Shown: positions 45,317-55,441, counted from the stretch's first letter. The stretch is DNA of 64,000 nucleotides from Lysinibacillus sp. OF-1 (GCF_028356935.1 NZ_CP102798.1:1488001-1552000); one strand, 5' to 3'. The notes: generated by a model not told the origin, from the sequence alone. A program made the numbers and translations.

Positions 45317-46462
45317 ATGAAAAAGCTAAAAATCGGCATTACCTGTTATCCTACAGTTGGTGGCTCTGGTGTCATTGCAACAGAATTAGGCAAAATGCTT
45401 GCAGAAAGAGGACATGAAATTCATTTCATCACCTCAAGCGTACCATTTCGATTGAATAAAATTTATCCAACCGTCTTTTTCCATGAAGTCGAAGTTAATA
45501 ATTATTCAGTGTTTCAATATTCTCCATACGATATTGCATTAGCGAGTAAAATGGCAGACGTCATTAAGGATGAAGAGTTGGATGTGTTGCATGTGCATTA
45601 TGCCATCCCACATGCGGTATGTGCGGTATTAGCACGTGAAATGAGTGGTCGAGATGTTGGCATCGTCACAACCCTTCATGGCACAGATATATCGGTGCTT
45701 GGGCAAGATTCTACGTTGTCACAAGCCATTAAGTATGGAATTGATAAATCTGATATTGTGACAACGGTGTCACATGCATTAAAAGAACAAACCTATGAAT
45801 TGATTGATACAGTAAAACCAATTGAAACGATTTATAACTTTGTGGATGAGCGTGAGTACTATCCTCGTAATTCAGGAAATTTAAAAGAGCAATTTGGTAT
45901 TCAAGAAGATGAAAAAGTGCTTATTCATGTGTCAAACTTCCGTAAAATTAAGAATCTTCCGGATATTATAGATGCCTTTATGAAAATTCGGGCTAATATG
46001 AAGGCGAAACTCTTATTGGTAGGAGATGGTCCAGAAAAGCATCGTGTCATGGATCAAGTAAAGGAAAGTCTGTATATGAAGGATGTTTTATTTTTAGGGA
46101 AACAGGAAAATTTAGCAGAATTATATGCGATTAGCGATATGAAACTACTACTTTCACAGCAGGAATCGTTTGGACTGGTTTTATTAGAAGCAATGGCTTG
46201 TGGCGTACCTTGTATTGGGTCAAATGTAGGCGGTATACCAGAAGTTATTGAACATGGTGTAGATGGCTATATTGTGGAATTAGGGGACACAGATGCAGTT
46301 GCAGCGTATGCGACCCATTTACTGCAGGATGAAGAGCTATTATTGCGTTTCCGGGAAGCGGCCATCCGTGCAGTAGATAACAAATTCCACTCATCTAAAA
46401 TTGTTGAACAATATGAAAAAATGTATGAGAAGGTTGCGGAAAGAAATCATGCAAAACAATAA
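45317..46462 (+). CDS. bshA: Bacillithiol glycosyltransferase BshA
   Basis: 381 residues, GT4 (GT-B fold). N-terminal [20 protein letters not shown] and the C-terminal [17 protein letters not shown] (donor-binding E-x7-E) are typical. It joins GlcNAc to L-malate in the first step of bacillithiol synthesis. AAAGGATGA precedes the ATG. Its 3' end overlaps cca. Confidence 0.95.
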   Translation: MKKLKIGITCYPTVGGSGVIATELGKMLAERGHEIHFITSSVPFRLNKIYPTVFFHEVEVNNYSVFQYSPYDIALASKMADVIKDEELDVLHVHYAIPHAVCAVLAREMSGRDVGIVTTLHGTDISVLGQDSTLSQAIKYGIDKSDIVTTVSHALKEQTYELIDTVKPIETIYNFVDEREYYPRNSGNLKEQFGIQEDEKVLIHVSNFRKIKNLPDIIDAFMKIRANMKAKLLLVGDGPEKHRVMDQVKESLYMKDVLFLGKQENLAELYAISDMKLLLSQQESFGLVLLEAMACGVPCIGSNVGGIPEVIEHGVDGYIVELGDTDAVAAYATHLLQDEELLLRFREAAIRAVDNKFHSSKIVEQYEKMYEKVAERNHAKQ

Positions 46463-47618
46463 AGAATGGCAGGCAGCCTATTCAGTCATTGAACAACTAG
46501 AACAGGCTGGCTATGAGGCAGTTATTGTGGGTGGCGCTGTAAGGGATACTTTACTTAATCGCCCAGCTCATGATGTAGATGTTGCTACAAATGCCTTGCC
46601 TGAAGAAGTGAAATCGGTATTTCCACGAACTGTAGATATTGGGATTCAGCATGGGACGGTACTTGTTATCGTACCCGCTGGACCTGTTGAAGTGACTACC
46701 TATCGGACAGACGGGGAATACACGGATCACCGTCGTCCAGAAAAAGTACAATTTGTACGTTCACTGCAAGAAGATTTACAACGTCGAGACTTTACGATGA
46801 ATGCCATTGCAATGCGTCTTGATGGCTCTTATGTGGATTATTACGGTGGTTACCAAGATATTGAAAAGCATATGATTCGAGCAGTAGGAGATGCACAACA
46901 ACGTTTTTCAGAAGACGCTTTACGCATGCTGCGAGCGGTACGCTTTTCAGCACAGCTTGATTTTGCCATAGCAGCAGATACAATGTCTGCGATTCAAACT
47001 AGAGCATCTGATATTGCTTTTATCGCAAGGGAACGGATCAAAGCAGAGCTCGATAAGCTATGGGTAGGACAAGCAGTTTTTGGTGGTATTCAAAAATTAG
47101 AGGAAAGTGGTTTGGCTGCCTATTTACCAGGTGACTTTCAGGCTGAGTATTGGCGTGGCTTTCATACAGAGGACAAGCTCTTGGGCTGGGCTTATTTTGC
47201 CTTACTGCAAGGGACAGATTGGCGAGAGATAGTGAGAGATTACCGCCTATCTAATAAAGAAATGGCGTTTGTCAAATCGGTTTTGAGCGCATATGAAGCG
47301 TTAAAAGAGGGATGGACAAATACCCATTATTTTATGTACACAGCACAAGAGTTAGAGGCTGCCCAATATTTTGCACGGCTTCGCCAATTGGACGCAGCGC
47401 TACCACAGCTGTCTATTCGAGAATTACAGGCAATGCTGCCCATTCAGCAAAAGCAAGATTTAGTGGTGAATGGGGCGGATTTATTAAAATGGTCTGGAAA
47501 AAAGGGTGGACCATGGCTAAAAGATGCATTGGAGGACATGTTGAGCGCTATTATTCATCATGAACTCCAAAATGATCGACAACAGATTAAAAACTGGCTA
47601 GAGCAGCACTATTTCTAG
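46449..47618 (+). CDS. cca: CCA-adding tRNA nucleotidyltransferase
   Basis: 389 residues. Nucleotidyltransferase head: [19 protein letters not shown] and [10 protein letters not shown]; neck/body region with [10 protein letters not shown]. It adds or repairs the 3' CCA of tRNA. The ATG at 46449 follows GGAAAG and overlaps bshA by 14 bp; an earlier ATG at 46401 lies deeper in bshA and has no family similarity. Confidence 0.95.
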   Translation: MQNNKEWQAAYSVIEQLEQAGYEAVIVGGAVRDTLLNRPAHDVDVATNALPEEVKSVFPRTVDIGIQHGTVLVIVPAGPVEVTTYRTDGEYTDHRRPEKVQFVRSLQEDLQRRDFTMNAIAMRLDGSYVDYYGGYQDIEKHMIRAVGDAQQRFSEDALRMLRAVRFSAQLDFAIAADTMSAIQTRASDIAFIARERIKAELDKLWVGQAVFGGIQKLEESGLAAYLPGDFQAEYWRGFHTEDKLLGWAYFALLQGTDWREIVRDYRLSNKEMAFVKSVLSAYEALKEGWTNTHYFMYTAQELEAAQYFARLRQLDAALPQLSIRELQAMLPIQQKQDLVVNGADLLKWSGKKGGPWLKDALEDMLSAIIHHELQNDRQQIKNWLEQHYF

Positions 47619-47660
47619 GAAAGCGGGGCTGACTTATGGCTAACACAATATACAACAAGC

Positions 47661-47691
47661 AGCCGTCTCAGAAACATGGGACGGCTTTTAT
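47661..47691 (+). terminator. Intrinsic terminator after cca
   Basis: AGCCGTCTCA pairs with TGGGACGGCT, followed by TTTTA. Confidence 0.8.
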
Positions 47692-47783
47692 CTTTGGTGG
47701 TCATTTAGACTGATTTACAGTATGATAAAGACAAAATAGGTTACATAAAAAATAGCATAGTTGACTAAAGGATTGATGTGAAG

Positions 47784-48767
47784 ATGACAATTTCCATGAA
47801 AGACGAAATTTTAAAAAGAATACTGGCTGCTGATGGTGAAGCAGTTTCAGGTCAGGAATTAGCAGATTCTTTGGGTGTCTCTCGGACGGCTGTCTGGAAG
47901 CATATGCAGACATTGCAGGAGGAAGGGTATACATTTGAAACCATCAAGAAAAAGGGGTATGTATTGACGGGTGTACCTAATAGCTTGAATCCAACCCAAA
48001 TTGAGCTCTTTTTAAAGACAGCGCATTTTGGACGTGAAATCCATTATTATGATGTGGTAGATTCTACACAAACGATTGCGCATAAGCTAGCTCAAGAAGG
48101 AGCCCCACACGGTACGATCATTATTGGTGAGGAACAAACAGCGGGGCGTGGCCGTATGGCGCGTCCTTGGGAATCTGCACATGGTACTGGGATTTGGATG
48201 ACCATTATTGTACGACCTGATGTTACCCCCCAACAGGCATCCTCCTATACACTTGTGGTGGCAGTAGCAGTTACAATGGCTATCAAAACATTATATAAGC
48301 ATGTAGAACCAGCCATTAAATGGCCCAACGATTTATTAATTAATGGCAAAAAATGTACAGGTATTTTAACGGAGATGCAGGCAGAGGCTGATCTTGTGCA
48401 AGCTTTACTTGTTGGGATTGGCATAAATGCGAACCAAGCAGCAGCTGATTTTTCACCTGATATAGCAGATATAGCTACTTCATTACGATTAGAGGCTGGA
48501 GAAGAAATCAACCGCGCAGCCCTTGTGGCATCTATCTTGCACTATTTAGAACAATTTACAGAGTTATATGTGAAAGAGGGCTTCGCGAGTATCAAAACGC
48601 TATGGCAGCAATTATCCTGTACAATTGGTCAACGTATAGAGGTGAAGACATTACGTGAACGTTTTGAAGGGATTGCTAGTGGAATTACAGATGATGGCGT
48701 TTTACAGCTTACTCAGGACAATGGGATAATCCGAACGATTTATGCAGGGGACATTAAAATATTATAG
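47784..48767 (+). CDS. birA: Bifunctional biotin ligase / biotin operon repressor
   Basis: About 327 residues: an N-terminal winged HTH (SGQELADSLGVSRTAVWKHM), the biotin ligase core with GRGRMARPW and KWPNDLLINGKK, and a C-terminal SH3-like domain. It attaches biotin to carboxylases and represses bio genes. Start could also be GTG at 47778; AAAGGA lies at 47767-47772. It lies between cca and panB as in B. subtilis, though here a minus-strand operon intervenes. Confidence 0.94.
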   Translation: MTISMKDEILKRILAADGEAVSGQELADSLGVSRTAVWKHMQTLQEEGYTFETIKKKGYVLTGVPNSLNPTQIELFLKTAHFGREIHYYDVVDSTQTIAHKLAQEGAPHGTIIIGEEQTAGRGRMARPWESAHGTGIWMTIIVRPDVTPQQASSYTLVVAVAVTMAIKTLYKHVEPAIKWPNDLLINGKKCTGILTEMQAEADLVQALLVGIGINANQAAADFSPDIADIATSLRLEAGEEINRAALVASILHYLEQFTELYVKEGFASIKTLWQQLSCTIGQRIEVKTLRERFEGIASGITDDGVLQLTQDNGIIRTIYAGDIKIL

Positions 48768-48768
48768 A

Positions 48769-48804
48769 AAAGAAGCTGCAAGGAATTTTTCTTGCAGCTT
48801 CTTG
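48769..48804. terminator. Bidirectional terminator between birA and the DUF4097 gene
   Basis: AAGAAGCTGCAAG / CTTGCAGCTTCTT perfect 13-bp stem placed between the convergent genes. Confidence 0.8.
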
Positions 48805-48813
48805 AATTCAACT

Positions 48814-49650
48814 TTACTTCAGTGATACATCTAAATCACCATGTGATAAGGAAACATGCAGTTGATGGTCACCATTAGTTACTTGCGTCACCTTGCCACT
48901 TTGTTCTTCACCATCCATCGTAATATCACCGAAACTAGTTTTTAAGTCATAGCCTAAATCACTTTGTTTGTTTTGTAAGTGAAGTGTCATATCGCCAAAG
49001 CTAGAAGAAATGGTGGATTGACCATTTAATGTACCATCTATAGTGATGTCACCATGCTCACTTTCAATGCTAATGCCGTTACTAGCATATTGTTGGAGCG
49101 TCAAATCACCAAAGGACTGTGTAATCTCTGTTTTGTCACCAGTCGTGTTAGTGAAGGTAATATCTCCGTAATCTTGCATGAGTTGAAGCTCCTCATAATG
49201 TAATCCACGAACAGCTGTATCACCAAAATCACTGTCTATTACAACTGACTCTACTTTTGTATCTTTCGGGACATAGAGCTTGATAGAGGGAGAAGAAAAG
49301 TTATTAAAGCCAAATTGAAAACCATCCCTTTTCTTCGCCTTTGTTTCAATCGTTAAAACACCATTGTCTATATGATAGGTTACGTCTTGCTGCTCAAAGA
49401 CCTGTGTCTCTAATCTATAGTCGTTATCTCTCGCAATAATTTCAATATCTCCATAGTCATTCACTATATTAATACTTGTAAACGTATCTAACTCATGTGA
49501 TTGACTCACTAGATTTGTATGGCTTGGGACGTGAAGACCGTCGGCATCTTTGAAAATAAGCCAGCGACCGCCCGAAAAATAACCAACCAATGCAAGTAAA
49601 ATACCTAATGCAATCATTGTCATGGCGATAAGGGTATTTTTAGATGTCAT
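48814..49650 (-). CDS. DUF4097-family extracytoplasmic beta-repeat protein (LiaG-like)
   Basis: 278 residues: an N-terminal membrane anchor (LIAMTMIALGILLALVGYF), then a repetitive all-beta region with recurring G-D-I/L-T units (NDYGDIEI, DYGDITF, SFGDLTL, EHGDITI, SFGDMTL, SFGDITM, SHGDLDV), the DUF4097 pattern shared with LiaG. It is probably displayed outside the membrane. It is the last of a three-gene operon under a PadR regulator; its ATG directly abuts the stop of the upstream gene. Function unknown, an envelope-stress role is plausible by analogy with LiaG. Confidence 0.8.
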   Translation of the reverse strand: MTSKNTLIAMTMIALGILLALVGYFSGGRWLIFKDADGLHVPSHTNLVSQSHELDTFTSINIVNDYGDIEIIARDNDYRLETQVFEQQDVTYHIDNGVLTIETKAKKRDGFQFGFNNFSSPSIKLYVPKDTKVESVVIDSDFGDTAVRGLHYEELQLMQDYGDITFTNTTGDKTEITQSFGDLTLQQYASNGISIESEHGDITIDGTLNGQSTISSSFGDMTLHLQNKQSDLGYDLKTSFGDITMDGEEQSGKVTQVTNGDHQLHVSLSHGDLDVSLK

Positions 49651-50253
49651 TTAGAAGCCCCCTTTCCGTTTTTTCGTTATTTTGTGGAATAGTCTTCCTA
49701 ATGCTTCAACAGAAACAAGAACCGTTTTCTTAATAAAACGTGTGACAAAAGGAAAGAGTAGGACACCTAAGCCCGTTACAACCAATCCCGCACCCATAAA
49801 GAGCAGTGCAGTAGGCCAATGCTCTGTTAAAATCAAGAAGCCTGAAATAAGGGCTACGATGCCACCAGCAAAAATACTAATGACTGTCGCGATAATAGCC
49901 AGGATCAAGCTGACGATGACTGCGCCGAATGAAAAAATAAGTGCAATAGCTGTTGCCAGTAATGGCAGTGAAAGTGGCGCAGACAATATGGCTAGAATAA
50001 TGAGCCAAATGGCTGACATATTCTTTTTCGTTGATTTGGCTGAGGAGGTTTCCAAATCCTTTAGTGCGAAATCAGCTAATATTTGTGAGGCGACATGAGA
50101 AGGGGAGCCAAGTTGCGACATGACCTGTTGCTCATTTTCCTCTCCAGCTTCCGCAAAGTATTCTTCATAATAAGTAAGTGCAGCATCTAACTCATGCGCA
50201 GGAAGCCGACGTAATTTTCCTCGTAGCTGTTTCAAATAGCTTGCTCTATCCAT
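49651..50253 (-). CDS. HAAS/DUF1700 domain membrane protein
   Basis: 200 residues. Residues 1-65 form the helical HAAS domain (SYLKQLRGKLRRLPAHELDA; ALTYYEEYFAEAGE), followed by about four transmembrane helices and a basic C-terminal tail. Such proteins are nearly always encoded with PadR regulators and DUF4097 proteins in Firmicutes. Start overlaps the padR stop by 8 bp. Probably a membrane signalling partner; mechanism unknown. Confidence 0.82.
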   Translation of the reverse strand: MDRASYLKQLRGKLRRLPAHELDAALTYYEEYFAEAGEENEQQVMSQLGSPSHVASQILADFALKDLETSSAKSTKKNMSAIWLIILAILSAPLSLPLLATAIALIFSFGAVIVSLILAIIATVISIFAGGIVALISGFLILTEHWPTALLFMGAGLVVTGLGVLLFPFVTRFIKKTVLVSVEALGRLFHKITKKRKGGF

Positions 50254-50566
50254 CTAAATTCCCTCCTAAAAGTACACAATCAACCTTTTCCTTATACACT
50301 TGCCATTCTTTTAATAGCTCTAATAATCGTATACGTCCTTGCTCTGTAATTTGATAATAGCGTCTATTTCTACCTTGATAGGGCTGATCGTATGTTGTTA
50401 AGTAATGTGCTTTTTGTAAGCGGCGTAATACTGGGTACAGTGTAGACTCCGAAATCTCCATGACCGATTGTACTTGCTGTGTTAAAGAATAGCCATAGGC
50501 GTCCTCTTTATCGACGATAGCCAATACACAAGCATCAAGTAAAGCTGAACCAAGCTGAAATGTCAT
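50246..50566 (-). CDS. PadR-family transcriptional regulator
   Basis: 106 residues. The winged-helix signature is clear: DAYGYSLTQQVQ, ISESTLYPVLRRLQKAHYL and GRNRRYYQITEQGR. Subfamily-2-like short PadR. It very likely represses its own operon; two identical 13-bp sequences lie at its promoter. GGTGGAGAG precedes the ATG on the minus strand. Confidence 0.92.
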   Translation of the reverse strand: MTFQLGSALLDACVLAIVDKEDAYGYSLTQQVQSVMEISESTLYPVLRRLQKAHYLTTYDQPYQGRNRRYYQITEQGRIRLLELLKEWQVYKEKVDCVLLGGNLDG

Positions 50567-50607
50567 CTCTCCACCTCACATATAGTACCTATACTTCATT
50601 TTATATT

Positions 50608-50658
50608 ATATGACGTATAGTATGTGGATAGTATATGACGTATAGCATTAATTGTCAA
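50608..50658 (-). promoter_or_regulatory. PadR operon SigA promoter with duplicated operator candidate
   Basis: On the minus strand TTGACA (50658-50653), a 17-bp spacer and TATACT (50635-50630) form a near-consensus SigA promoter. ATATGACGTATAG (plus strand) occurs twice, at 50608-50620 and 50633-50645, the second covering the -10/spacer and the first near the start point. Confidence 0.7.
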
Positions 50659-50719
50659 TTCTAATAAAAGATAAATTTTACCAATGTCGTTAAACGATGA
50701 TATTGTAAAAAAATAATAT

Positions 50720-50749
50720 TTGAAGATTAGTAGGAGAATCTGTTATAGT
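50720..50749 (+). promoter_or_regulatory. SigA-type promoter of panBCD
   Basis: TTGAAG (50720-50725), 18-bp spacer, TATAGT (50744-50749). The predicted start near 50756 gives a leader of about 240 nt. Confidence 0.55.
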
Positions 50750-50755
50750 ATGAGC

Positions 50756-50961
50756 TGAAGGGCAGTATCCATTGTGAACGGCACCTTCAAAAGCGCAAGA
50801 TCCCATATTAACCAATATCTGCCTTGATCTTTTTAGACAGGGACGGAAGAAAACGATACGTTCAAATAGCTTTCTTTTTGTAAGCTATTGCCTCTTGATG
50901 AGGTTTTTCCAATGAACGAAACACTACCCTTCTGTCCTTTTTCGGCACAGAGGGGTTTTTC
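50756..50961 (+). ncRNA. Structured panB leader RNA, probable transcription attenuator
   Basis: The leader can fold into two domains. The 5' domain is closed by GGCAG (50761-50765) with CTGCC (50819-50823). The 3' domain has an outer stem GGACGGAAG (50841-50849) / CTTCTGTCC (50929-50937), an inner stem CGTTCA (50859-50864) / TGAACG (50913-50918), and two hairpins AATAGCTT/AAGCTATT and CCTC/GAGG in between. The outer stem's 3' strand is also the 5' strand of the terminator, so the two structures exclude each other. AAGATC (50797) and GATCTT (50826) offer a further alternative. A 'pan' RNA motif is known upstream of Firmicute panB genes; whether this is that motif could not be tested. Confidence 0.6.
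50927..50961 (+). terminator. Terminator at the end of the panB leader
   Basis: CCCTTCTGT (50927-50935) pairs with ACAGAGGGG (50947-50955), followed by five T, 34 bp before panB. Located upstream of the gene, so it fits an attenuator. Confidence 0.75.
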
Positions 50962-50994
50962 TGTTTTCTTCCCTTAAAAAAGGAGGACTACAAC

Positions 50995-51834
50995 ATGAAA
51001 ACGACGACAGATTTTTTAAAGATGAAAGCAGCAGGCGAAAAAATCGTAATGGTGACGGCCTATGATTATCCGGCTGCTACATTCGCTGAAGACGCTGGTG
51101 TCGATATGATACTGGTCGGTGATTCACTTGGAATGGTCGTGCTTGGCTATGATTCTACAATGCCAGTGACTGTAGCGGATATGATTCATCATGCTAAAGC
51201 GGTTCGACGTGGAGCAAAGGATACGTTTATGGTCGTGGATATGCCATTCGGTTCTTATCATGGCGATGTCAATGAAACATTAACAACAGCCATTGCGATG
51301 ATGCAACAAACTGGGGCTGATGCCTTAAAGGTAGAGGGAGCGGGTGAGGTTATTGCTGTCATTCGTAAATTAACATCAGCTGGTATTCCTGTCGTTGCTC
51401 ATTTAGGTTTATTGCCACAGTCAGCAGGGGTGCTAGGCGGTTATAAAGTACAAGGAAAAACGGCTGAACAGGCTGCCACGTTAATTGAAGAAGCAAAACA
51501 ATGCGAAGAAGCGGGTGCTTGTGCAGTCGTATTAGAATGTATCCCTCACCAGCTGACTGAGGTTGTCTCCGCTAGTTTAATGATTCCGACCATTGGCATT
51601 GGTGCAGGAGTAGAAGCTGATGGACAAGTGCTGGTGTATCATGACATGTTAAGCTACGGCTCACATCATGTGCCGAAGTTTGTTCAACAATTTGCCGATA
51701 TGGGCAAAGAAGCAAGCGCTGGCATGGTTCGCTATGTTGAAGCTGTGAAAGCAGGTACTTTCCCTGCACCAAAGCATTTCTTTACGATGAAAGAAGAAGC
51801 ATTAGATAAGTTATATGGGGGCGTCCAAGCATGA
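50995..51834 (+). CDS. panB: 3-methyl-2-oxobutanoate hydroxymethyltransferase
   Basis: 279 residues. [39 protein letters not shown] and the catalytic Glu region LECIP are intact. First step of pantothenate synthesis (ketopantoate formation). AAAGGAGGAC precedes the ATG, overlaps panC by 4 bp. Confidence 0.96.
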   Translation: MKTTTDFLKMKAAGEKIVMVTAYDYPAATFAEDAGVDMILVGDSLGMVVLGYDSTMPVTVADMIHHAKAVRRGAKDTFMVVDMPFGSYHGDVNETLTTAIAMMQQTGADALKVEGAGEVIAVIRKLTSAGIPVVAHLGLLPQSAGVLGGYKVQGKTAEQAATLIEEAKQCEEAGACAVVLECIPHQLTEVVSASLMIPTIGIGAGVEADGQVLVYHDMLSYGSHHVPKFVQQFADMGKEASAGMVRYVEAVKAGTFPAPKHFFTMKEEALDKLYGGVQA

Positions 51835-52685
51835 GAGTCGTAACTACCATACAAGCATTAGCTGAAGAAATAAACGCAGCCAAGCAGGCTCATCAAACCA
51901 TTGGACTTGTTCCGACGATGGGCTATTTACATGAAGGTCATTTAACATTGGCACAAACAGCTCGTGCTGAAAATGATGTAGTCGTTATGAGTATATTCGT
52001 CAACCCAACACAATTTGGACCAAATGAAGATTTTGAAAGCTATCCTCGTGATTTACCTAGAGATACTGCATTGGCACAGTCTGTTGGTGTTGATATTATG
52101 TTTGCACCAAGTGTGGAAGAAATGTATCCCCACGATGGTGGCATCCGTATACAGGCTGGTGAGCAAGCAACCATTCTTTGTGGTGCGAGTCGTCCAGGCC
52201 ATTTTGATGGCGTGTTACAGATTGTCTCGAAATTATTTCACTTAGCACAACCAACTCGGGCTTATTTTGGACAAAAGGATGCACAGCAAGTTGCCATTAT
52301 TGCAACGATGGTACGTGATTTTAATTTCCCATTAGAAATACGTGTTGTCCCAATTGTCCGTGAGGAAGACGGTTTAGCGAAATCTTCTCGCAATGTCTAT
52401 TTAAGTGAGACAGAGCGACAGGAGGCCCCAGCCATCTATGAAGCATTACAATTGGCACGTGATAGCTTTCTAGCGAATGGTGATGCTGTGCGTGCACTGG
52501 CTAAAGCAAAAGCTCATATTCATGCACGAACGCATGGTCAGATTGACTATATCCAAATATTAGCTTACCCAGATTTAACACCCGTGACTGCTACGACACA
52601 GCAAGCTCTGTTGGCAGCAGCTGTCTATATAGGTAAAACACGCTTAATCGATAATTGTATCTTTACTGTGAAAGAAGGACTGTAA
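51831..52685 (+). CDS. panC: Pantothenate synthetase
   Basis: 284 residues. The nucleotidyl-transferase HxGH motif is in [43 protein letters not shown] and KSSRN follow. It joins pantoate and beta-alanine with ATP. ATGA overlap with panB shows coupling. Confidence 0.96.
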   Translation: MRVVTTIQALAEEINAAKQAHQTIGLVPTMGYLHEGHLTLAQTARAENDVVVMSIFVNPTQFGPNEDFESYPRDLPRDTALAQSVGVDIMFAPSVEEMYPHDGGIRIQAGEQATILCGASRPGHFDGVLQIVSKLFHLAQPTRAYFGQKDAQQVAIIATMVRDFNFPLEIRVVPIVREEDGLAKSSRNVYLSETERQEAPAIYEALQLARDSFLANGDAVRALAKAKAHIHARTHGQIDYIQILAYPDLTPVTATTQQALLAAAVYIGKTRLIDNCIFTVKEGL

Positions 52686-52687
52686 AT

Positions 52688-53071
52688 ATGTTACGTATGA
52701 TGATGAATAGTAAAATCCACCGTGCAACAGTGACACAGGCGGATTTAAATTACGTCGGCTCCATAACAATTGATGAAGATATTTTAGATGCAGTAGGTAT
52801 GCTAGCAAATGAAAAAGTACATGTCGTGAATAATAATAATGGTGCTCGTTTTGAAACATATATCATTGCTGGTGAACGAGGTTCAGGCGTAATTTGTGTG
52901 AATGGTGCAGCAGCGCGACTTGTGCAACGTGGTGATATTGTGATCATTATTTCCTATGTCTATGTGGATAATCATGAAGCCAAAGAGCATAAACCAACAG
53001 TGGCCATTATGGGAGAGGGCAATACTATTAAAGAAATGATTGCACATGAGCCAGAAGCAACAGTGATGTAG
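52688..53071 (+). CDS. panD: Aspartate 1-decarboxylase proenzyme
   Basis: 127 residues. The self-cleavage Gly24-Ser25 is in [11 protein letters not shown], which yields the pyruvoyl group; KIHRATVT and GAAARLV are conserved. It makes beta-alanine from aspartate. ATG at 52688 after GAAGGACTG; the open frame reaches back to 52655 within panC. Confidence 0.95.
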   Translation: MLRMMMNSKIHRATVTQADLNYVGSITIDEDILDAVGMLANEKVHVVNNNNGARFETYIIAGERGSGVICVNGAAARLVQRGDIVIIISYVYVDNHEAKEHKPTVAIMGEGNTIKEMIAHEPEATVM

Positions 53072-53127
53072 TGAAGTGAGTAGCATTCATTAAGATGGAC
53101 GCAGCAATTTATAATTTGATATTAGAT

Positions 53128-53166
53128 AGGAGGATGGCAAAGTATAGCCGATCCTCCTTTTTTCTG
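53128..53166 (+). terminator. Intrinsic terminator after panBCD
   Basis: AGGAGGAT pairs with ATCCTCCT across a 13-nt loop containing GGC/GCC, followed by six T. The loop's stem resembles a ribosome site but no ORF follows. Confidence 0.85.
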
Positions 53167-53335
53167 TATTCGTATCCATTACAAAAGTTTTGGAAAAATT
53201 TTTCTTTTCTTATTATTAAACTAGTTTTAAGATTATAATTTTGTAAAAAAATTCGAATGTTCTAGTATTTTGTGTCATATTTATGTAGAATTTAGTTGTT
53301 AGTACATCATTTTACTAGTGGAGGTATCATTTGTA

Positions 53336-55441
53336 ATGGAAAATAAACGTAACAAATTTTTAACAGCAACTGCCGCAGCGTTAGCTGTAACAGCGGTAGC
53401 AGTAGCACCAGTATCGGCAGCAAGTCCTTTTTCAGATGTAAAAGAAAGTCATGCAGACTTTGATGGCATCGCTACTCTTTATGCAGCGGGGATTATTAGC
53501 GGATACCCAGATGGTACATTTAAACCTGATACAAATGTCACACGTGGACAGGCTGCTAAAATGATTGCAGGTGCCTTAAAGCTGGATACGAAAGATGTTG
53601 AGAATCCTAACTTTACGGATATTGGTGCATCCAATCCATATTATGGTTCCATTGCAGCGCTTGTAGAGCTAAAAGTTATTTCAGGCTATGGGGACAAAAC
53701 ATTCCGTCCAAACCAAACAATTACACATGGTGATTTAGCAAAAATCTTGTCGTCTATTCCAACATTACCAGAGCTAGAAAGTGTAAAAAACCATGCGGCT
53801 AGCGAAAATGTTACACGTGGACAGCTAGCAACTGTGATTGCAGAAGCCCTAACAAAATCAACGCCAGAAGATGGATTTACTTTATCAATTTTACATGTAA
53901 ATGATACACACGCTCGTGCAAATGAACTACCTAAATTAGCAACAGCTGTAAAGGAGCAACGTGCAGCAAAGGAGAATGTTCTAACATTACATGCTGGTGA
54001 TGCATTTAGCGGTACACTATACTTTAACGAATTCCATGGACAAGCAGACTTAGCATTATTAAATGAAATCGGCTTTGACGCCATGGTATTTGGTAACCAC
54101 GAATTTGATTTAGGTTCATCACCTGAAGGCCATCAAGCACTAGTAGACTTTATTAAAGGTGCTAAATTCCCATTTGTGGATGCCAATACAGATTTCTCAG
54201 CAGATGACAAATTCACTGGTTTATTTACAGATTTAATTTCAAGTGAGCCTGAAAACGGTAAAATTTATTCAGGTATCGTGAAAGAAATCAATGGAGAAAA
54301 AGTAGGTATTTTCGGCTTAACGACAGAAGAAACGAAAGATATTGCTTCTCCAAACAAAGTGAAATTTACAAACTATATCGAGGAAGCGGAAAAAGCAGTG
54401 GCTGCCTTTGAAGGAATGGGCGTCAACAAAATTATCGCTTTAACACATATCGGTTATAACGATAACCCTAATGTGGATAATGATATTTTACTAGCACAAA
54501 ACGTACCAGGCATTGATGTCATTGTTGGTGGTCATGATCATACAAAATTAGAGGAACCATTTGTAGTTGACACAAACACGGTTGGCGAAGCAAAAGATGC
54601 TACATTAATTGTACAAGCAAATGAGTATGTAAAATATTTAGGTACACTCGATGTAACATTTGATGGAGATGGTGTTGTCACAAAGTATAAAGGTGAATTA
54701 ATTGACCTTGGTAAAGTAGCGGAAGATAAGAAATTAGTGAAGCTGCTTGCACCGTATAAAGCAAAAGTAGATGAAGTGAACAACAAAGAAATTGGTGTAA
54801 CACTGAAAGAAGCATTAGCCAACCCTCGTTCAAGTGAAACTAGTTTTGAAAGTGTGCGTAGCAATGAAACAGCTCTAGGTAATATTATTACTGATGGTAT
54901 GTTAGCAAAAGCACAAAAATTTACAGATAAAACAGTTGTAATGGCATTGCAAAACGGAGGAGGTATCCGAGAAGCAATTCCAGCAGGTAATATTACTGTT
55001 GGTCAGGTTATTACAGTCTTACCATTTGGTAATACATTAGCATTAATGGACGCAACTGGTGCTGAGCTAAAAGCTGCGTTTGAAGTATCATTGAAAAATG
55101 TACCGAATGAAAATGGTGGCTTCCTGCACATCGCTGGGGCAAAATTACAATATGATTCATCGAAAGAAGCAGGCTCACGTGTTGTATCTGTGGAGTACTT
55201 CGACAAAGCGACAGGTAAGTACGTTCCGTTGCAGGATGATAAACGGTATACAGTAGCAACGAATGCATACACGGCTAAAGGTGGAGATGGCTTTGATATG
55301 TTTGCGAAAGCATATGAAGAAGGTCGTGTTACAGATTTAGGCTTGTCTGACTGGGAAAACCTTCAAGAGCAATTACTATCCCTAAAAGAAGTGAAAACAA
55401 CAACAGAAGGTCGTATTGTTGACCTAGCTAAAAAACAATAA
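53336..55441 (+). CDS. SLH-anchored 5'-nucleotidase / metallophosphoesterase
   Basis: 701 residues. A signal peptide (about 1-29, ending VSAAS) is followed by two clear S-layer-homology domains (FSDVKESHADFDGIATLYAAG; FTDIGASNPYYGSIAALVELK) and a short third SLH-like piece with VTRGQLATVIAEAL. Next come the metallophosphoesterase domain (LHVNDTHARA, AGDAFSGTLYF, GNHEFDLG, GGHDHTKL) and the 5'-nucleotidase C-terminal substrate domain (NGGGIREAI, GDGFDMF). It should be wall-bound and release phosphate/nucleosides outside the cell. ATG at 53336 follows GGAGGT by 10 nt. No close functional neighbour. Confidence 0.9.
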   Translation: MENKRNKFLTATAAALAVTAVAVAPVSAASPFSDVKESHADFDGIATLYAAGIISGYPDGTFKPDTNVTRGQAAKMIAGALKLDTKDVENPNFTDIGASNPYYGSIAALVELKVISGYGDKTFRPNQTITHGDLAKILSSIPTLPELESVKNHAASENVTRGQLATVIAEALTKSTPEDGFTLSILHVNDTHARANELPKLATAVKEQRAAKENVLTLHAGDAFSGTLYFNEFHGQADLALLNEIGFDAMVFGNHEFDLGSSPEGHQALVDFIKGAKFPFVDANTDFSADDKFTGLFTDLISSEPENGKIYSGIVKEINGEKVGIFGLTTEETKDIASPNKVKFTNYIEEAEKAVAAFEGMGVNKIIALTHIGYNDNPNVDNDILLAQNVPGIDVIVGGHDHTKLEEPFVVDTNTVGEAKDATLIVQANEYVKYLGTLDVTFDGDGVVTKYKGELIDLGKVAEDKKLVKLLAPYKAKVDEVNNKEIGVTLKEALANPRSSETSFESVRSNETALGNIITDGMLAKAQKFTDKTVVMALQNGGGIREAIPAGNITVGQVITVLPFGNTLALMDATGAELKAAFEVSLKNVPNENGGFLHIAGAKLQYDSSKEAGSRVVSVEYFDKATGKYVPLQDDKRYTVATNAYTAKGGDGFDMFAKAYEEGRVTDLGLSDWENLQEQLLSLKEVKTTTEGRIVDLAKKQ

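Noticed and set aside
50756..50961. T-box or a common riboswitch class before panB
   Set aside because: No T-box AGGGUGGNACCGCG sequence and none of the familiar SAM, TPP, FMN, lysine, purine or c-di-GMP core sequences were recognised by eye.
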